Part shown: piece after piece, positions 15,231 through 23,597 of the stretch
How the letters are laid out: every line of letters begins with the position of its first letter
Position numbering within the stretch: the stretch's first letter is position 1
Assembly: GCA_964435775.1 (NCBI GenBank)
Contig: CAYTAP010000046.1
Coordinates: forward strand, 1-26,202
Direction: 5' to 3'
From: CAYTAP01 sp964435775
Lineage (GTDB): Bacteria > Planctomycetota > Phycisphaerae > Tepidisphaerales > Tepidisphaeraceae
Length of the DNA stretch: 26,202 nucleotides
The notes under the pieces: generated by a model
Database searches by the model: none
What the model saw: the letters and a program-made list of their open reading frames with translations, nothing else
Told to the model about the DNA's origin: nothing
Translations under genes and position numbers: made by a program

Positions 15231-15364
15231 ACGGCAACCTGCAATTGATTTGGTAAGACTCCATTTTTGATGTCGGCAATAAACCGACAAAAACGACAGC
15301 AATTCTATGGCGCAACCCGCCGGAGGCGAAGCGTCATTGCGACAATTTCGTACAAAACACGGAT

Positions 15365-17974
15365 TTATTCGGTCGAACCCTGATCGCCCATCGCAGGTTT
15401 GGGAGGCAGCTCGACAGGCGACGGCTGGGAGAGCCGTCCGATCTGGCTGGTGCGGAGGTTGAGGTCTCTCTGGGGGAAGGGAATCTCGATGCCCGCCTTG
15501 GCCAGCGCGTCGTTGATCGCCAGATGAAGGGAGTGGAGGGTGGAGAGGCGCTGGCCAAGCTCGGCGACGAAGGCGTAGATCTCGAGGGTGAGGGAACTGT
15601 CGCCGAAGCTGGTGAAAAAGACGCGCGGCGGGGGATTGGACAGGACGTTGGGCGTGCCGGCGACCGTCTGGGTGATGATCCGCTCGACGGCGGGCATGTC
15701 GCTGCCGTAGGCGACACCGACACGAAGGACCAGGCGCGTCGTCGCGCTGCTCAAGGTCCAGTTGACGACGCGATCGGTGATGAAGCTCTTGTTGGGAACG
15801 AGGACTTCCTTGTTGTCCCAGTCGGTGATCGTCGTGGCGCGGATCTGCAGACGGCTGACCGTGCCGCTGATGTCGCCGACGGTGACGGTGTCACCGACGC
15901 GGATGGGGCGCTCGAACAAAATGATCAAGCCGCTGACGAAGTTCGCGACGATTTCCTGGAGCCCAAAGCCCAGACCCACGCCAAGGGCGGCGATGATCCA
16001 CTGGGCGCGCGACCAGTCAATGCCCAGCAGGCGGGAGATGATGATGATGCCGGCAGCGACCACGACATAGCGAAGCAGCGTGGCGGTCGCATAGCGCACG
16101 CCCGAATCGAGTGGGAAGCGTTCGAGGACGGCCAACTCAAGCAGCGCGGGAAGGTTTTTGGCGGCAATGGCGGTCAGGATGATCGTGAGGAGGCTCATCA
16201 GGAGCGACCATGCCGTCACGGGATTGACGATCATTTCGCCCTGGGGGTTGTAGGTGGGATCGCTCAGTTGCACGCGCTGAAGAATGCCCAGCGCGGGGAG
16301 CAAATCCTTCCAAAGCGCCCAAAGCAGAGCGAGAACGACCACGGCGACGAGGGTTCGGATGAGGGATTGGGTCTGGCTGCTGGCGGCGGTGATGTCGATG
16401 GCGGGAAGCTCAAGCTCGGGCGGGGGATCGCCGGAGGGGGTGTCGGCGACGGGCGGGGGGCCTTTGGCGCGATGGGCTTTGAGCTCATCGGCGCGCTTCT
16501 GGCGGGCCTGGCGGATGGCCAGCCTGCGATGGGCGATGAGCACCCAGCGCATGAGGTGACTGTAAATGACAATGCCGCTGAAAACGAGCACGCCACTGAA
16601 GAAATACCGCGATTCAATCTGCGTGGCGGTGTAATAGTAACCGGCGGCGGCGGCGATGGTCAGCACGATGGGAACGCCTACAAGGATTCCATACCAGAGA
16701 CGGCGCAGGCGCCACGCCCAGCCGTTGCGGTACATCAGTTCCGAAAATACGCCACGGGCTGGACGAAAGACGCGGGCGATAAAGACCGCCATCGCAACCG
16801 TGCCGACCATGAATGCCAACCGGCCAACGCCTTGGCGATAGGCGACATGACCACCGGCGTCGCAGGCGGCGGTCACCAGCGCCGCGGGCGCGATAACCGC
16901 CAGAAACCAGCTTAAATTGTTGAACAGGGTTCGGCGGGCGTGTTCATTCCAACCAAAGTGAAGATCGGCGATGCCACCGGCGCGGCAGACCAATCGGAAG
17001 AAAGTCAGCAGCAGGTAGATGTAGGATGCGGTCAGCAATCCGCTTCCGAGGGCGCGGGCGAAGGGGTTGTTGTTTTGGGAGATTAGAAGGTATCCCAGAC
17101 CGGCGAGGACCAGCGGGATCGGCAGCGTGAGGATGAGGGTGATGGCCGTGGCGCGGAGGGTGGACCAGTAGCTGTCGCGTGCGTCCCTGCCCACGTTGGC
17201 CGCGAGGCGCGCGAAAATCGCCTTGATGCGAAAACGCATGAAGTACAAGACGGCTGCAAGCAGTGTGACGAGCGCGGAGGGGATGGGCGTTTCACCGAGG
17301 CGCGCCAGGAGTGTTTGAGCGACGCCGATCCATGCGTCGGGGTTGGCGATCCACCGGACGCCGGCGATCAGGTCGTCCAGCCATTCGCGTCCAATGGACG
17401 GGGCGCTGACGATCCAGAGCAGGCGCGTGTCCAGAAGCGTAATGAGTTCGCCGGACTCCGCGGCAAGTTCCCGTTCGGCGGCAACCGCCTTTTCCAGCGC
17501 GGCCAGATAGGCTTCCTGATCGGCCAATTCCTGGGAAAGTTGCTGGAACTCATCGTGATCCTTCGTCAGACGGCGGGCCTCGAGCAATCGAACACGATCG
17601 AGGCGCACCTGCGCGATCTGGCGTTCGTGTGACTCAATCCGATATTGGATGGCATCGAGATCGGGGGCGCGGTCGCGCGCTTCGCGGAGGAGCCTGCCGG
17701 ATTCGTCACTGGCCAGACCGATGTTCAGGATTTCCCGGACGGCGGCGGTGTTGACCTTGACCTGCTCGCTGCGGAGCGCCGCTTGGCGCTGGTCATTGAT
17801 CGCGTCGGCCAATTCCGTCTCGACGGTCGGGGAAGTGGTCGGCGACGTCGCGGCCCGCGACCTGCGGGGCGTGTTGTCGGCGGAAGACGCCGGTTGCGCG
17901 TGGATGATCGAACAGGGAATGCCCGCCAGGAGGACCATCAGGAGGATGCGGCGGCGGATGGTGAGCGGAAACAT
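15365..17974 (-). CDS. MscK/MscM-like mechanosensitive channel of the MscS family
   Basis: This 869-aa inner-membrane channel is expected to open under membrane tension and release solutes on osmotic downshock. It has a signal peptide (MFPLTIRRRILLMVLLAGIP...HAQ). An extracytoplasmic helical, coiled-coil region follows (about 50-185, rich in Glu/Arg/Gln). A run of about ten membrane helices leads to the C-terminal MscS core. That core contains the pore helix GLGFGLQEIVANFVSGLIIL near residues 667-686, then ERPIRVGDTVTVGDISGTV, NKEVLVPNKSFI and the C-terminal domain. A ~45-residue Pro-rich cytoplasmic loop (GPPPVADTPSGDPPPE) interrupts the helices. It is shorter than E. coli MscK (1120 aa), mainly in the periplasmic part. 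It stands alone, downstream of the Tad operon terminator. Confidence 0.92.
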   Translation of the reverse strand: MFPLTIRRRILLMVLLAGIPCSIIHAQPASSADNTPRRSRAATSPTTSPTVETELADAINDQRQAALRSEQVKVNTAAVREILNIGLASDESGRLLREARDRAPDLDAIQYRIESHERQIAQVRLDRVRLLEARRLTKDHDEFQQLSQELADQEAYLAALEKAVAAERELAAESGELITLLDTRLLWIVSAPSIGREWLDDLIAGVRWIANPDAWIGVAQTLLARLGETPIPSALVTLLAAVLYFMRFRIKAIFARLAANVGRDARDSYWSTLRATAITLILTLPIPLVLAGLGYLLISQNNNPFARALGSGLLTASYIYLLLTFFRLVCRAGGIADLHFGWNEHARRTLFNNLSWFLAVIAPAALVTAACDAGGHVAYRQGVGRLAFMVGTVAMAVFIARVFRPARGVFSELMYRNGWAWRLRRLWYGILVGVPIVLTIAAAAGYYYTATQIESRYFFSGVLVFSGIVIYSHLMRWVLIAHRRLAIRQARQKRADELKAHRAKGPPPVADTPSGDPPPELELPAIDITAASSQTQSLIRTLVAVVVLALLWALWKDLLPALGILQRVQLSDPTYNPQGEMIVNPVTAWSLLMSLLTIILTAIAAKNLPALLELAVLERFPLDSGVRYATATLLRYVVVAAGIIIISRLLGIDWSRAQWIIAALGVGLGFGLQEIVANFVSGLIILFERPIRVGDTVTVGDISGTVSRLQIRATTITDWDNKEVLVPNKSFITDRVVNWTLSSATTRLVLRVGVAYGSDMPAVERIITQTVAGTPNVLSNPPPRVFFTSFGDSSLTLEIYAFVAELGQRLSTLHSLHLAINDALAKAGIEIPFPQRDLNLRTSQIGRLSQPSPVELPPKPAMGDQGSTE

Positions 17975-18016
17975 TGTGCATGGACGATACGGGAGGGAAT
18001 TGGAAAATCAAACGCG

Positions 18017-18044
18017 AAAAGGCACTCCCGATGATGGGAGCGCC
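18017..18044 (-). terminator. Intrinsic terminator at the end of the Tad operon
   Basis: On the minus strand, GGCGCTCCC (18036-18044) pairs with GGGAGTGCC (18021-18029) over nine base pairs including one G-U pair, with a 6-nt loop, followed directly by TTTT (18017-18020). It lies ~110 bp after the lipoprotein stop and ~40 bp before the MscK-like start. The G-U pair favours function on the minus strand. The rest of 17975-18150 shows nothing else. Confidence 0.8.
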
Positions 18045-18150
18045 CTTTGCGTTCAGTGGCGATGGCCGCGCGGATCATCCGTTGGATGAATCCGCGCCGC
18101 CCGCCATGCATCTCCTCTCCGGAAGACACTGACGATCGGGAAAGAGTGTT

Positions 18151-18711
18151 CTATTGAGCGGCGGCGGCCGTCGCCTTGTCTCCGCCGACTTCGGTGGAGC
18201 TTTCCGTCTTGGACAGACGGGCCAGATTGGGCGCGGCCGCGTTCAAGGCGCCGGGGTTGATGCCGTTTTCGATCTTGATCTGCGAATCGAGCAGGCCGCG
18301 ATCCTTGAGAAACTGCACGGTGGAATCATGCCGGGCCTTGTTGAGGGCGTTTCCTTCCGGCAGATCGAGGTAAACGACCAGCGGCGTGATGGGTTGGTCA
18401 TCCTGGATCATCAGATCAAGCTTGCTGCGCCCCAGGGAGTTGATGACGCCGCCGTCAAAATCCCTGGCGTGGAGCATCCCATCGGCGCGGGCGCCGGAAG
18501 CGGCTTGCACTTCCGCGAGCCGCTGGGTGGCGCATTGCACCTCATGGTTCGAGAAATCCTCGCCATGAATGTGGTTCTTGGGACTGCTGCAACCGGTGAC
18601 GATCAGGAGCAGCAATCCAGCACTCAAGATGGCGCAGGAACCGAAGGCCTTGAAGGGACGGGCGCCAACGGGCGTCAAGGCGCTTTGCAGTGTGTGGAGC
18701 ATCGGGTTCAT
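18151..18711 (-). CDS. Tad-locus lipoprotein, possibly CpaD-like
   Basis: This 186-aa predicted lipoprotein has a signal sequence ending in the lipobox LIVTGCSS, with Cys around residue 36. The mature part includes DGGVINSLGRSKLDLMI, then LVVYLDLPEGNALNKARHDSTVQFLKDRGL. This beta-alpha-beta pattern with a Gly/Asn turn and a basic residue in the following helix resembles the C-terminal half of CpaD and OmpA-like domains. The C-terminal ~40 residues are low complexity. ATG 18711 is chosen because AAGGAA lies about 8 nt upstream; the longer ORF to 18810 adds a Cys-rich leader. It is last in the Tad operon, 118 bp after tadC. No clear homology was recognised, so CpaD-like function (outer-membrane pilotin for the secretin) is inference. 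Confidence 0.75.
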   Translation of the reverse strand: MNPMLHTLQSALTPVGARPFKAFGSCAILSAGLLLLIVTGCSSPKNHIHGEDFSNHEVQCATQRLAEVQAASGARADGMLHARDFDGGVINSLGRSKLDLMIQDDQPITPLVVYLDLPEGNALNKARHDSTVQFLKDRGLLDSQIKIENGINPGALNAAAPNLARLSKTESSTEVGGDKATAAAAQ

Positions 18712-18829
18712 TGCAGTATTCCTTTTCGGAAAACTCATTTTTGGATCAGGCAGGCAACACGCCGTGCCTTGACGCCGACATCGGGGATCGCAGTCTCCGT
18801 CGTTCGGCAAGCGGTCGGTTGACCGCGCA

Positions 18830-19771
18830 CTACTTGAACATCGGGCTGTTCATGATTCCGATCACGGTCGGCCCGGCGAGCACAATGAACGTCGCGGGGA
18901 AGATGAACAGCACGAGGGGAAAACTCATCTTGACTGAAGCCTTGGCCGCCTTTTCCTCGGCCATCTGCTGGCGCTTGATTCGCAGGCTGTCGGCATGAAC
19001 CCGCAGCGCCTGGGCGATGGAGGTGCCGAAGCGGTCCGCCTGGATCAACATCGAGGCGAGGGATTGAAGTTCGATCGCGCCAGTCCGCTGGCCGAGGTTG
19101 CGGAGCGATTCGGGGCGAGAGAGGCCGACGCGGGTTTCCATGTGGGCGATGCCGAACTCGCGGCTGAGTCGCGGATGCGCCAGGGCGAGCTCCTGCCCGA
19201 CGCGCTGCATGGCCGAATCGACGGTCAAACCGGCCTCGACGCAGACGACCATCAGGTCCAGGGCGTCGGGGAGCGCGAGATTGAGCGCGGTCTGGTTGGC
19301 GCCGATCTGCATCTTGAGCCACATCGTGGGCGCGAGGTATCCGACAAGTCCGCCGACGCTGAGGCCCAGGAGCAGATTCAGCGTGGAGTCGGCGAGAATA
19401 TTGAAGGTGCTGCCGACGAGGTAGCCGCCGACCAGCCCGCTGAAGAGCAGGATGACTTTCAATCCCGTGACGACGCGAAACGCCGAGGGGGAATAGATGC
19501 CGGCGCGGCCGAGGCTTTGCCGCAGGGCCGACTGCTTTTCACGGGTGGTCGGCATGAACGGCTTGGCGGCGGCCTGACTGAGCGACTCGAAGATTTCCTT
19601 GACGCTCTGGTTGGGCTTGTCGGCGGTCTCGACGCGCGAAGGCTGGTCGGAGGCGATGCGGTCGCGCAGCTTGTTTGACTGGCGGGCGAGGATCATCCGC
19701 GTGGCGAAATAGCCGGCGAAGGTGATCGCGCCCATGACGCAGGCGATGAGGATGAATTGTTCGGTCATCAT
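18830..19771 (-). CDS. tadC: Tad pilus inner-membrane platform protein TadC
   Basis: TadC is one of the two type II secretion F-domain (GspF-like) membrane proteins of Tad pilus assembly. The 313-aa protein has an N-terminal membrane helix (ILIACVMGAITFAGYFATRM), a paired helix region (VILLFSGLVGGYL... and LLLGLSVGGLVGYLAP), the T2SF domain with LPDALDLMVVCVEAGLTVDSAMQRVGQEL and a C-terminal membrane helix (FPLVLFIFPATFIVLAGPTV). These motifs are typical for TadC. The start is ATG 19771 or the adjacent ATG 19768. It lies 54 bp after tadB. Confidence 0.93.
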   Translation of the reverse strand: MMTEQFILIACVMGAITFAGYFATRMILARQSNKLRDRIASDQPSRVETADKPNQSVKEIFESLSQAAAKPFMPTTREKQSALRQSLGRAGIYSPSAFRVVTGLKVILLFSGLVGGYLVGSTFNILADSTLNLLLGLSVGGLVGYLAPTMWLKMQIGANQTALNLALPDALDLMVVCVEAGLTVDSAMQRVGQELALAHPRLSREFGIAHMETRVGLSRPESLRNLGQRTGAIELQSLASMLIQADRFGTSIAQALRVHADSLRIKRQQMAEEKAAKASVKMSFPLVLFIFPATFIVLAGPTVIGIMNSPMFK

Positions 19772-19825
19772 AATTCTTACCCGGTGATCGGTACTCGAGA
19801 CATTCCATTCAACAGCGCGGCGCGG

Positions 19826-20782
19826 TCACACCCGGACGGTCGTGATCTTTCGGATGACGTAGAGGCCAAGCCCCTGGAGGACGAAGGCGGTGATCAGAAG
19901 ACCGATGCCGGTTGGATCCTTGAGCATGACGCCGGTGCGGTCGGGGCTCATCCAGTAGGAGAGAACAAACATGACCGCGGGGAACGCGACCAGGATATAC
20001 CCGGTGAATCGACCTTCGGCGGTCTTGGCTTTAACGCTCTGCTGAAGACGGATGCGGTCGCGGACCATGCCGCTGATGTTGTTGAGGACGACCGACAGAT
20101 CGCCGCCGGTTTGGCGCTGGATCAGGACGGCGGTGACGAAGAAGGCGAAGTCGGTTGATTCGATGCGCCCCGCCATTTCCTTGAGCGCGATCTCCAGCGG
20201 CTGGCCGAGGGAGTGCTGGCTGTAGCATTGACGGAACTCGCCGGCGAGCGGCTCGTGAAGCTCCTCGCCCATCATCTGGAGACCCGTGGACAAGCTGTGA
20301 CCGGCCTTCAATATGCGGGAGAGGAAATCGAGCGCCTCAGGAATCTGAAGCGCCATCTCCCGCTGGCGCTTGACGCGCCTGGCGTTGAGAAGGGCGACCG
20401 GGACATACATCGCCACCGCGCCCAGAAGCAGTGCGATCCAGGGCGGCGCGATCGCCAGTCCGATGAACAGCGCGCCCATGCCGGCGGCGAGGCAGATTCC
20501 CACGAGCCGCGCGAACGAGGCCTTGGGGCTCGCCTGCAGCATGCGAAGATAGAGTGATCGGAGCACGGGCAGGCGGGACAGTTTCCCGGACAGGCCCGTC
20601 GCCTCGGTGTGCATGATGATGCTGGCGCGCATCAGGACGGGATCGGCGCTGTCTTCCTGGGCGAGCCGCTGCTTGAGCTTGCGCTTGTCCCCCTTGAGGG
20701 CGACCAGGATGAACTGCGCCGCGCCCCAGATGATGCAGGCGACGGTGAGGGCGATGAGGATGGGGAGAAGGATGCCGTCCAT
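19826..20782 (-). CDS. tadB: Tad pilus inner-membrane platform protein TadB
   Basis: TadB pairs with TadC as the platform on which the CpaF ATPase drives pilin polymerisation. The 318-aa product has an N-terminal membrane helix (LPILIALTVACIIWGAAQFILVA), a cytoplasmic segment, two central helices (ICLAAGMGALFIGLAIAPPW and LLLGAVAMYVPVALLNA), then the F domain (QIPEALDFLSRILKAGHSLSTGLQMMGEEL, TDFAFFVTAVLIQRQTGGDLSVVLNNIS) and a C-terminal helix pair. This matches TadB well. It is 46 bp downstream of cpaF. Starts at ATG 20782 with a GAGAG-type ribosome-binding site. Confidence 0.94.
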   Translation of the reverse strand: MDGILLPILIALTVACIIWGAAQFILVALKGDKRKLKQRLAQEDSADPVLMRASIIMHTEATGLSGKLSRLPVLRSLYLRMLQASPKASFARLVGICLAAGMGALFIGLAIAPPWIALLLGAVAMYVPVALLNARRVKRQREMALQIPEALDFLSRILKAGHSLSTGLQMMGEELHEPLAGEFRQCYSQHSLGQPLEIALKEMAGRIESTDFAFFVTAVLIQRQTGGDLSVVLNNISGMVRDRIRLQQSVKAKTAEGRFTGYILVAFPAVMFVLSYWMSPDRTGVMLKDPTGIGLLITAFVLQGLGLYVIRKITTVRV

Positions 20783-20828
20783 AGGATTCTCTCATTCACA
20801 AAGCGCGACCATTGATCGCATCGTCCAT

Positions 20829-22307
20829 TCAGCCGACCGGGATAAGGCGGCGTTCAAACAGATCGGTCGGCAGCTTGTAGCCGCGGTGTTCGATCTTCTC
20901 GGCGCAACGGGGGCGGATACCGGTGGCGAGAAACTTGCCGTAGGCGTTGCCGTCCTCATCCACCCCTTCCTGCTCGAAAGCGAACAGATCGTGCATCGTG
21001 ATCTGGTCCCCTTCCATGCCGGAGATTTCGGTGACGCGGGTGACGCGGCGCTTGCCGCCGGAGAGACGCTGCGCCTGAACGACAATCTGAATCGCGCTGG
21101 CGATCTGATGACGCAGCGCGCGGATCGGAATGTCATAGCCGGCCATGGCGATCATGACCTCCAGACGCGCGATGGCGTCGCGGGTCGTGTTGGCGTGAAC
21201 GGTGGTCATCGATCCTTCGTGGCCGGTATTCATCGCCTGGAGCATGTCCAGGGCCTCGGCGCCACGGACTTCGCCGATGATGATGCGATCGGGTCGCATG
21301 CGCAGACAGTTTTTCACGAGATCGCGCTGGTTGACCTCGCCTTTGGATTCGATGTTGGCGGGGCGCGTTTCAAGGCGGACCACATGCGGCTGCTGAAGCT
21401 GAAGCTCCGCGGCGTCTTCAATCGTGATGATGCGTTCGTCGGCGGGCACATAGCGTGAAAGGCAGTTGAGCAGCGTCGTTTTGCCCGATCCCGTGCCGCC
21501 GGAAATGAGGATGTTGCAGCGCGACTGCACGGCGGCGGAGAGAAAGTCCATGATCGCCGGCGGAAAGGCCCCGTGGCGGATCAGATCCTCCAATTGCAGC
21601 GGCTTGGCGCCAAAACGCCGGATCGACATCGCCGGGCCATCGAGCGCCAGGGGCGGGATGATCGCATTGACGCGGGAACCGTCGGCCAGTCGGGCATCGA
21701 CCATCGGGCTGATTTCATCGACCCGTCGACCGACCAGGCCGACGATGCGGTCGATGATCTGGCGAAGGTGGGCGTTATCGCGGAAGCGGACCTCGACGGG
21801 CTCCAACCGGCCACGGCGCTCGACGTAGATGCGGTCGAAGCGGTTGACGAGAATGTCGGTGATCGTCGGATCCTTCAGCAGTGTTTCGAGCGGCCCGAGG
21901 CCGAACGTCTCATCCATCACCTCATCCATGAGGCGTTCCTGCTCGACGCTGTTGATGAGCCCCTTTTCGTTATTGCACAGCTCCTTGACGAGGATGCGGA
22001 CCTCGGCGCGGATCGTGTTGGGGGGAAGCGTCTTGAGGTTTTGCACGTCGAGGCGATCGACGAGCTGCTGATGAAGTTTGACCTTCAACTGCTGGAGGTA
22101 AATCTCGCGCTCGCTGGGGGCGGCGGGGGTTGACGCGACGGGCGCACTGCGGATCGGGCGGGGCTTGGACGCCTGGAGAATGACGCCGGACTCGGGCGGA
22201 CTCGCCACGACATCCGCCGGGAGTTTTTCGGCGGCCGGCAGGGTCTCCGGCGTCTTGGGCGCCGTGATGGCGGCGGTTGCCGAATTGTTTCGCGTAAAAA
22301 GTCCCAT
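20829..22307 (-). CDS. cpaF: Tad pilus assembly/retraction ATPase CpaF (TadA)
   Basis: This is the bifunctional hexameric ATPase of Tad pili, acting at the cytoplasmic face of TadB/TadC. The 492-aa protein has a ~70-residue Ala/Pro-rich N-terminal region and the conserved CpaF N-domain (LGPLETLLKDPTITDILVN, GRRVDEISPMVDARL). The nucleotide-binding domain has Walker A GGTGSGKT (about 270-277), Asp box IITIEDAAELQL, Walker B RIIIGEVRG (about 342-349) and His box HEGSMTTVHAN. All ATPase motifs are intact. ATG 22307 is chosen because AAAGGAAT lies upstream at 6-8 nt and the protein begins MGLFTRNN; the ORF could start 8 codons earlier. Confidence 0.96.
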   Translation of the reverse strand: MGLFTRNNSATAAITAPKTPETLPAAEKLPADVVASPPESGVILQASKPRPIRSAPVASTPAAPSEREIYLQQLKVKLHQQLVDRLDVQNLKTLPPNTIRAEVRILVKELCNNEKGLINSVEQERLMDEVMDETFGLGPLETLLKDPTITDILVNRFDRIYVERRGRLEPVEVRFRDNAHLRQIIDRIVGLVGRRVDEISPMVDARLADGSRVNAIIPPLALDGPAMSIRRFGAKPLQLEDLIRHGAFPPAIMDFLSAAVQSRCNILISGGTGSGKTTLLNCLSRYVPADERIITIEDAAELQLQQPHVVRLETRPANIESKGEVNQRDLVKNCLRMRPDRIIIGEVRGAEALDMLQAMNTGHEGSMTTVHANTTRDAIARLEVMIAMAGYDIPIRALRHQIASAIQIVVQAQRLSGGKRRVTRVTEISGMEGDQITMHDLFAFEQEGVDEDGNAYGKFLATGIRPRCAEKIEHRGYKLPTDLFERRLIPVG

Positions 22308-22378
22308 TGCAATTCCTTTCGTGTCGATCATTCATGCCGACCTCGCCACGGGCGATTCGGCTTGCGACGCTATCACAC

Positions 22379-23500
22379 TCAGGCGGCGCGCTTGTGCAGT
22401 TCTCCGGCCAGACCACCAAGGCTGATGGACATTTCGCTTCGGGGGGCGCGCATGACGACGGGCTCGCCGAAGTTGATGGCGCCGATCGCGTTCTTAAAGT
22501 CATTGGGAATCAGCCAGGAGATCTTGAGACCCAGCGCCCGCTCAACCTCGTGCGGCTCGATGTCGCCGCCCTTCTTGATGTAGCGGTTGACGACGATGCG
22601 AATCTTGCTGGATTCCACGCCCATCCGACGGAGCACGCCGACGAATCGTTCGGCGTTCTTGGCGCTGGGGACGTTCAATTGCATGACAATGACGTTGACA
22701 TCGGCCGACTGGATCGTCGTGGCATACACGGGATCGATGCTCATGAGCGAATCGATGACGACGTAATCGAACATGCGTCCGAGCAGCGCATAGAGCCGCG
22801 ACACGCCCGCCTGGGTGACGCGCTGGGTGTCCTCGGGCAATTCCGGGCGGGCGAGGATGGCGACCTGGCTGGATTGGTGAATCGCCAGGGCATTGTCCAG
22901 AAGCTGGCGATCGACCTTCTCGGCCGAATCCATCACATCGCCGATCGTGTAGCGCGGCTTGGTGTCGAAGTAACCGGCGACGCCGCCGCGAATCAGATCG
23001 AGATCAACGAGCGCCGTCTTTGATTTTTTGGCCAGCAGCGCCGCGACGTTGCAGGCGACGGTGGTCGAACCACAGCCCCCCATCGTGGGAATCACATTGA
23101 TGAACTTCGCCCGCTTGCCCATGCCGTACTGCGTGGCCACCCGCTCCAGCGACGCGGCGAACTTGTCCTCGGGGATGGGAAGCGGGATGAACTCCTTGAC
23201 GCCCAGGTGCATCGCCTCCATGAGCAGGTTCGCATCGAGCACCTGCGACATCGCGAAGAAGCTGATGTGGGGAAACTGGCGGGGCAGATGCCCAACCTTC
23301 TTCAGATTCTCCTGCGCCGCGGGATCAAGATTGAGGATGACCAGTTGCGGCGCTTCCGGTCGACTGAGGATGCCGGGAAGCGTATCACAACCGGGGAGCT
23401 GGGCGACCACGTTCAAACCGTACTGGGCGAGAAAGTTGGCCAGCTCCTGGCGGTTTTCCTGATTGGCGTCAACGATGATGCAATTCAACTGAACAAACAT
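22379..23500 (-). CDS. cpaE: CpaE/TadZ-type pilus localisation protein with degenerate Walker A
   Basis: CpaE/TadZ is the ParA/MinD-related protein that places the Tad machine, often at a pole. The 373-aa product has an N-terminal receiver-like domain (about 1-125; CIIVDANQENRQELANFL, VILNLDP, FFAMSQ, GVKEFIPLP) and a ParA-like domain from about 133. Its Walker A reads MGGCGSTT (about 140-147) instead of KGGVGKTT, so both the signature lysine and the P-loop lysine are missing. The second motif DLDLIRGGVAGYF and the VIDSLMS region remain. Start: ATG 23500 with GGAG 5 nt upstream; a longer ORF to 23629 overlaps the end of cpaC and is unlikely. It lies between cpaC and cpaF, as in other Tad loci. 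Confidence 0.93.
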   Translation of the reverse strand: MFVQLNCIIVDANQENRQELANFLAQYGLNVVAQLPGCDTLPGILSRPEAPQLVILNLDPAAQENLKKVGHLPRQFPHISFFAMSQVLDANLLMEAMHLGVKEFIPLPIPEDKFAASLERVATQYGMGKRAKFINVIPTMGGCGSTTVACNVAALLAKKSKTALVDLDLIRGGVAGYFDTKPRYTIGDVMDSAEKVDRQLLDNALAIHQSSQVAILARPELPEDTQRVTQAGVSRLYALLGRMFDYVVIDSLMSIDPVYATTIQSADVNVIVMQLNVPSAKNAERFVGVLRRMGVESSKIRIVVNRYIKKGGDIEPHEVERALGLKISWLIPNDFKNAIGAINFGEPVVMRAPRSEMSISLGGLAGELHKRAA

Positions 23501-23597
23501 GGGAACTCCGTCAATTTCCATCCGCCATTGCGCGGCGTCCGATGATGCGCCGCGGGGCATGGAAGCCTCGTCGGGCCACACTCCGCAATCTCGCCGC

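Noticed and set aside
15524..16915. 463-aa plus-strand ORF opposite the MscK-like gene
   Set aside because: Gly/Asp/Ala/His-rich antisense shadow of a full-length channel gene.
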